Of a stretch of DNA of 64,000 nucleotides, positions 59,742 to 64,000 are shown in pieces. The translations under genes and the position numbers were made by a program. The stretch lies in the NCBI GenBank assembly GCA_029204225.1, contig CM055102.1, positions 24,209,390 through 24,273,389 of the forward strand, read 5' to 3'. Position 1 is the first letter of the stretch. Each line of letters begins with the position of its first letter. The notes beneath the pieces are model-generated. The model saw only the letters and a list, made by a program, of their open reading frames with translations. It did no database searches and was not told where the DNA came from. This stretch comes from Diphasiastrum complanatum (lineage: Eukaryota > Streptophyta > Lycopodiopsida > Lycopodiales > Lycopodiaceae).

Positions 59742-60540
59742 TTGTTAAATACACTCGTTTCTACTATTCCTCCATGGTTTGATGCTCTACCTGCAGCATA
59801 CCTTACATGTTCTAATTTTCGTGATGTTTATAGTTCTGCCCCACCTGTTTCGTCCAGTCCTCATCAGGTTTACTCCATTATTGACAATCGTCTTTATCAT
59901 TATGATTCTCTTTGTATCCCTAGTTCTTTGGGTATCCGTTCCCAGTTCCTCTCCTGTTGGGGGTCACTTTGGTTTTCAGAAGTCTTATGCTCGTCTCAAA
60001 GACCATTTCTATTGGCCCTCTCTTCGATCTGAGCTTGCTGTACTTATTCGTACCTGCCCTTTCTGTCTTCGTAATAAGTACTCCCGTTCTAAATCTGCTG
60101 GTTTGCTCCAGAGTTGGCCTATTCCTCATCGCCATTGGACTGATATATCTATGGACTTTATCCTTGGCCTTCCCCATACCCAGCGTGGTCACGATTCATG
60201 TATGGTGGTAGTTGACAGGTTCTCGAAACAGGCACATTTTATCCCAGTTCGCAGTACTATCACAGCAAAGCAGTGTGCACAATTGTTCCTATCAGAGATT
60301 TTCCGCCTGCATGGATTTCCTCGTGCTATCCTTTCTGATCGGGATAGTAAGTTTACATCTATATTCTGGACAGAGCTTATGCGTATTTTGGATGTTCAGC
60401 TTTTTATGGGTTCTGCTTATCATTCTACTTCTAATGGGCAGTCTGAGGTCCTTAACAGGATCCTTGAGGATTATTTACGCCATTTTGTTACTCCTTCAGG
60501 GAAGGTTGGGATCAGCATTTATGTTTAGCAGAGTATAGCT
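59742..60540 (+). pseudogene. Integrase of nested chromovirus
   Basis: The zinc part is GGHFGFQKSYARLKDHFYWP and CPFCLRNK (H-H-C-C). The catalytic residues are in SMDFILGLP, LSDRDSKFTS and SNGQSEVLNRI, so the D,D,E set is intact. A frame change near 59,950 and a stop near 60,527 interrupt it. Confidence 0.92.
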
Positions 60541-61265
60541 ATAATAGCTCTGTTAGTACCAGCACAGGTGTCTCTCCATTTTTATTATCTCATGGCTATG
60601 CACCTCTTTTACCTGGCATTCCTCTTCCTCCTGAGGATACACCTGTTACACTTGCATCTTTTCTATCAGGTGCTCGAGAGCTTATTACTCGGGCCAGTTC
60701 TCATTTACAGCATGTTTAGCAGCGTTATCAGACCTCAGTTAATCGTCATCGCCGCCATGTTGAGTTTCAGCTTGGAGATATGGTTTATCTACGCTTACGG
60801 TTTGCACGTCATCATTTTGTCCAGGGCCATGCTTCTACTGAGAAGCTTGCACCACGTTATTATGGGCCTTATCGCATTGAGGAGGTTCTTAGTCCAGTTA
60901 CATATCGCTTACAGCTTCCTACTCCCACACGCACCTGTGATGTATTCCATGTCAGTTTATTACGTGCTACTATTGAGGATGACACTCCTTGTGATGCTGA
61001 GTTTCCTACTGCTCCAGAGTTATTTCCATTTTTACCTGCTGCTATATTACAGGTCCGTCTATACCATAGTCGACGCCGCCGGCAGATTCAGTTTTTGGTC
61101 CAGTGGGATGGTCGTCCTATTGAGGAGGCCACATGGGAGCCTATTGATGTGTTTTATCATACACCATTACTTGCGGATCAGGCTCGTGCTCTTGCTGCAC
61201 TTGTTGATTCCTCTACATCAGATGTTCCTCTAGCTGTTGATGCACCAGGGCTTGCTGCTACTTGA
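60541..61265 (+). pseudogene. Integrase C-terminus with chromodomain
   Basis: Continues integrase (GYAPLLPGIPLPPEDTP), with a TAG near 60,717. The open stretch from 60,780 has KLAPRYYGPYRIEEVL, VFHVSLLR and the chromodomain at about 61,038-61,176 (AAILQVRLYHSRRRR, then FLVQWDGRPIEEATWEPID). The frame ends at a TGA at 61,263, about 50 bp before the 3' LTR. Confidence 0.93.
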
Positions 61266-61311
61266 TCCGGTTATCTTTTCGGTAGTTGGGTCTTTTTTTT
61301 GTGTCGGGGAG

Positions 61312-61729
61312 AGTTATGGACTCGACTCATTACATTCGCCACGTCCATTTACATTTACAGTTACTTTACTTTATGCATAAGCAGGCCTTGGGCCCTTTTT
61401 TATTCATTAGTGACATTCAGACTATATGGTTGGCCTTTGGCCTTATTATTCATTATTAGGCCATTTGGACATATTACTAGAGAGTGGGGGCCTTCTTGGA
61501 GGGCGCACTATTATCCCTCCCAGTTGGGCCCTAGCCACTGGAAGCTTCCTTTTAGGGCTTCCTCTTGGCTATAAGTAGGGAAACTGTGTCATTTGTCACT
61601 CATTTGATAATATTGATCTCTCTCTTTAGCCTCCTTCATCTCTCTCTTTCCTGCTTTCTAGGGTTAAGTCTTGCTTATGTGATGCTTTCATAGCTTAGTT
61701 CTAGATCAGCTGTGGCTCTATTCGTAACT
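61312..61729 (+). repeat. 3' LTR of nested chromovirus (418 bp)
   Basis: Begins AGTTATGGACTCGA and ends CGTAACT. It is preceded by a short purine run CGGGGAG that may be the polypurine tract. Confidence 0.93.
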
Positions 61730-61734
61730 CAACC

Positions 61735-62318
61735 CCAGTATAAAATGCAACTTTACTAGCAAAGGATCTATTCTAGTTGCAAAACGAGAATAGACCTCTT
61801 GAAATTCTTGTAAATTCCAGTGGCCGGTTCCCCATTTGGATAGTTGCATACTGACGGTAAAATTCAAAATCGTCAAGAATAGAAAGGAAGCCTTAAAGGC
61901 CTTACAAAAATCCTCCCAATTCCTAGGAACTTCAGGCTTACCCCTTAAATCTTGCCACCAGGTAAATGCTTTACCTCGCAGGTACATGACGGCAAGATTG
62001 ATCTTGTTATCCTCGGATGAATCGTGCATGGAAAAGTGCGAATTCCATCGATCCAGCCATTGCAAGACCGCCTCCGGGGTTCTATCCTTCTTTTCCCCAG
62101 CAAAAACTTCTGGAGTAAACAAGGGTTGATGCACCAAGCCTTAGTTGCGTCAATTCCTTGAGGTCCCGCTGATCCCGACTGTGCTTAGCTTGCATATCCA
62201 CAATCTGTTGCTATAGACTGTTAATAGCCAGCATCAAAGCATCAGGGCCTAAGACAGAGGCAAATATTGTAGCCTCATGAACAGGGGACATAGGCTGTGT
62301 GGTAGGAGTAGGTTCCAT
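61735..62318 (-). pseudogene. gag start of minus chromovirus
   Basis: An ATG at 62,318 starts MEPTPTTQPMSPVHEA. A TAG follows after about 35 codons, and a shift leads into the open stretch that has LFTPEVFAGEKKDR, WLDRWNSHFSMHD and KAFTWWQDLRGKPEVP, the capsid part of gag. It is cut at 61,735 by the nested element and resumes at 55,759. Confidence 0.9.
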
Positions 62319-63055
62319 TTTTTCAAAGAGAAGAGAGGTGAAGTAAGAAGAGATGATAGGAGAGAATCAAAAGCTACTCAAGGAAAGTAGATACAAAGCT
62401 ACTCTTGCTGTCTCTTCACAAACCAAATGGTATTGTCCATGGCTGCCAAATGGAATAAGAGAGAGCAAGAGGAGGATGCACCACCACCTCCACCTCTAAT
62501 TCAGCAAATTTAAGGCTCCCTCGCTGTTTTCCAACGGAACCTGGTCAAAAGCGACTTATTTGACATTTCTGGCCCGTGAAACAGTGATTTGAGCCTCCAA
62601 TCGGGAGCGGAGCAGGTTTCCGCTTGAAGGAGCCACCTGTCCTGACCCGGACAGTACCATGCGGCATCGCTAAGGAGGATCCAATACAAAGTTTTTAGAT
62701 ATATGCTCCATCGCTGCTCAGACAGCGAGCAACTACCCGTTACCTTATTTGCGCTGGGAGGGGCCCCTTGACACTGCCTGTTACCTCAACGTTGAGCGGA
62801 AATGATAGTTGGGGGGCTGCCACCTGTCCGCCTCCTGGACAGTTCACGTGGCTCACTACAAAGGGCCCCACACTGATTTTCTTTTTGAAAATTTTCATCC
62901 AAAAAACAAAAAACAGCGAAGGACCAACACACAAAAGTGCATAAAAAAACCCGATTTAAGCCCATTTTGAATTTTGTCAGAAGCATCGTAAAATACAAGA
63001 AATCTACTACGGATCAACGCACCTGCTTTTAGCATGCAGTGGCTCTGATACCATA
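62319..63055 (-). other. 5' leader of minus chromovirus with primer site
   Basis: Non-coding leader of about 740 bp. The initiator-tRNA-Met primer site (TGGTATCAGAGCC on the minus strand, 63,041-63,053) lies two bases from the LTR. Confidence 0.88.
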
Positions 63056-63501
63056 TGTTACCAACTTACTTACTGCAAACCTCCAGGTGCCGGTTAACCA
63101 CAAGAGACCGAACGGTTCACGTTCCACCCCGCCATAGGACCTAATCCGGGTCCACCCACCGTGCCCTGGCCTGTGACCGTATCAAGCTGGATCCGACCTC
63201 ATCCCAGACGGCGTCCCATACCACCGCCCAGGCTCTCAGCCATCTCCTGCCTCACGCTAGCAACACATCCTGGCCGTGCACACGCTCTCCATCCACCTCC
63301 TCCTAGGTAGACAGAATGGATGGCAAATGAGTCCTCCTCCCCTTGTATACCTCCAAGGAGAGAGACTCCAAGCCATGTGCACTCCTGGATCATGACACGT
63401 GGCAACCATGCAGGTCACGAGTCACGGGTCAGGTCCACAGGCCCAGTCATCGTCCAGTCTCAAGTCTGGGTTTGGGACCCAAGAGAGTTGGGTCCCTAAC
63501 A
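63056..63501 (-). repeat. 5' LTR of minus chromovirus (446 bp)
   Basis: Partner of 51,687-52,133. It is flanked on the right by the CCGGC duplication (63,502-63,506). Confidence 0.95.
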
Positions 63502-63506
63502 CCGGC

Positions 63507-64000
63507 GGACCTGCCAACTAAGCCTAGTTGCAGCAATATCAACTGCAACGATGGCTAGCCTATGAGCCTGCCTCCAGCTGACCTCCAACGGACTTCCAAA
63601 CAGATTGCAGAACCAGGACTGTGTGCTTGCAGAGGATTCAAATCATGGCCAAAAGTAAGAGGGGTGGTGCACCTGCCCTTCCTTCCAACACTGCTTCATC
63701 CTCATCATCTGCCTCATCTTCTTCCATTTTAGACCCACTTTCTCCTTCTCCTTCTATTCCAGTGGCAATCCCTATCTCTCCGTCAGACCCCATTTTTTAA
63801 TAATGAATCCACTATAGCCCTTCCTTTGACCCCGGATACCCCAGAAGCAGAAGCACTTTTGCCTCCAACCTTTATGATCTCTGTCATTCGTGCAGATCAA
63901 TTACGTTCTTATGAATACCTCAACAGCCATCGAGAAAAACTTTCTTCCCTTGAAGCTATGATCCATGCTATGCAATCGCATCTAGTTACCATAAAACATT
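63507..64000 (+). pseudogene. LINE ORF1, continued after chromovirus
   Basis: Resumes the LINE copy that breaks at 51,681. An ATG at 63,645 starts MAKSKRGGAPALPSN and a Ser/Pro-rich stretch. After a TAA at about 63,798 the frame goes on, slightly shifted, with a segment ending LEAMIHAMQSHLVTIKH. This last part resembles the start of the ORF1 at 50,196 (MIQSVQAHLQQVV), which shows that the 50.2-kb copy is N-terminally truncated. The frame leaves the window. Confidence 0.65.

Larger units (their letters stand above)
55760..61729 (+). mobile_element. Chromovirus with AGTT...AACT LTRs, nested
   Basis: A 5,970-bp element inserted into the gag of the minus chromovirus. The duplication CAACC is at 55,755-55,759 and 61,730-61,734; removing the insert and one duplication lets the host gag frame read straight through, which fixes the boundaries. 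Both LTRs are 418 bp and begin AGTT and end AACT, not TG and CA. They differ at 15 positions. Primer site, gag, protease, RT, RNase H, integrase and chromodomain are all present, with scattered stops and shifts. Confidence 0.95.
51687..63501 (-). mobile_element. Chromovirus (Ty3/gypsy), minus strand
   Basis: The LTRs 63,056-63,501 (5') and 51,687-52,133 (3') have TG...CA ends. The target duplication CCGGC is at 51,682-51,686 and 63,502-63,506. The primer site is at 63,041-63,053 and the polypurine tract at 52,134-52,146. Coding order on the minus strand is gag, protease, RT, RNase H, integrase, chromodomain. Without the nested insert it is about 5.84 kb. The LTRs differ at about ten positions plus three indels. 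Confidence 0.95.

Noticed and set aside
59779-61233. Leu-rich open frames in the +1 frame over integrase and chromodomain
   Set aside because: Shadow frames created by the T-rich codon use of the real integrase frame; no membrane protein is implied.

Overview
The window is nuclear DNA of a land plant. It carries fragments of one spliced host gene (a nuclear poly(A)-binding protein), plant-type LTR retrotransposons with initiator-tRNA-Met and tRNA-Asp primer sites, long (CT)n microsatellites and many decayed, nested elements. The lineage cannot be fixed from sequence alone. The LINE type and an unfamiliar host-like gene family would suit a seed-free plant, but that is inference.

Layout. 1-2.8 kb: nothing recognisable. 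2.9-4.15 kb: Ty1/copia fragment (minus). 4.16-7.45 kb: Ty3/gypsy pol fragment (plus) split by a 368-bp MITE. 7.5-9 kb: T-rich then A-rich degenerate repeats. 9-12.5 kb: AT-rich DNA with a long fold-back hairpin at 11.7 kb and a 137-bp (CT)n. 12.5-12.9 kb: copia 5' fragment carrying a piece of 26S rDNA. 13,085-30,700: a complete but dead Tat/Athila-like gypsy element (TSD TTGAT, tRNA-Asp PBS) whose 3' LTR is split by a younger copia element (25,665-30,138, TSD CTTTT). 31-34.3 kb: retroelement remnants. 34.6-36.5 kb: a broken, once-spliced gene of unknown family. 36.6-38.3 kb: two divergently oriented broken genes around an ACGT-rich promoter with a TATA box; the rightward one is a highly divergent histone H3.

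39.3-51 kb and the right edge hold a LINE family whose copies share a 3' hairpin and a (CT)n tail and are also bordered on the 5' side by (CT)n. Members seen are a short element with a PIP-box mini-ORF, an ORF2-bearing copy inside a PABN intron, an ORF1-only copy, and a further copy that begins in the tail of the ORF1-only copy. The host PABN gene (minus) has four consecutive 3' exons between 43,214 and 49,690, with perfect splice phases and an intron of about 5.9 kb that contains the LINE. Its 5' exons are not found in the window.

51.7-63.5 kb: a minus-strand chromovirus (TSD CCGGC) inserted in the LINE ORF1. Its gag is interrupted by a plus-strand chromovirus (55,760-61,729, TSD CAACC) with unusual AGTT...AACT LTR ends. 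The nesting order is LINE tail, LINE, chromovirus, chromovirus.

Nearly every coding stretch is broken. Where the ancestral residue can be inferred, the stops are mostly CAG/CAA/CGA changed to TAG/TAA/TGA, as expected for methylated plant transposons decaying by cytosine deamination. The most unusual items are the divergent histone H3 with its promoter, the CT-targeted LINE family with an ORF1-only derivative, the rDNA-copia chimera, the repeated CTCGCA motif in the gypsy element, and the unassigned 34.6-36.5 kb gene.
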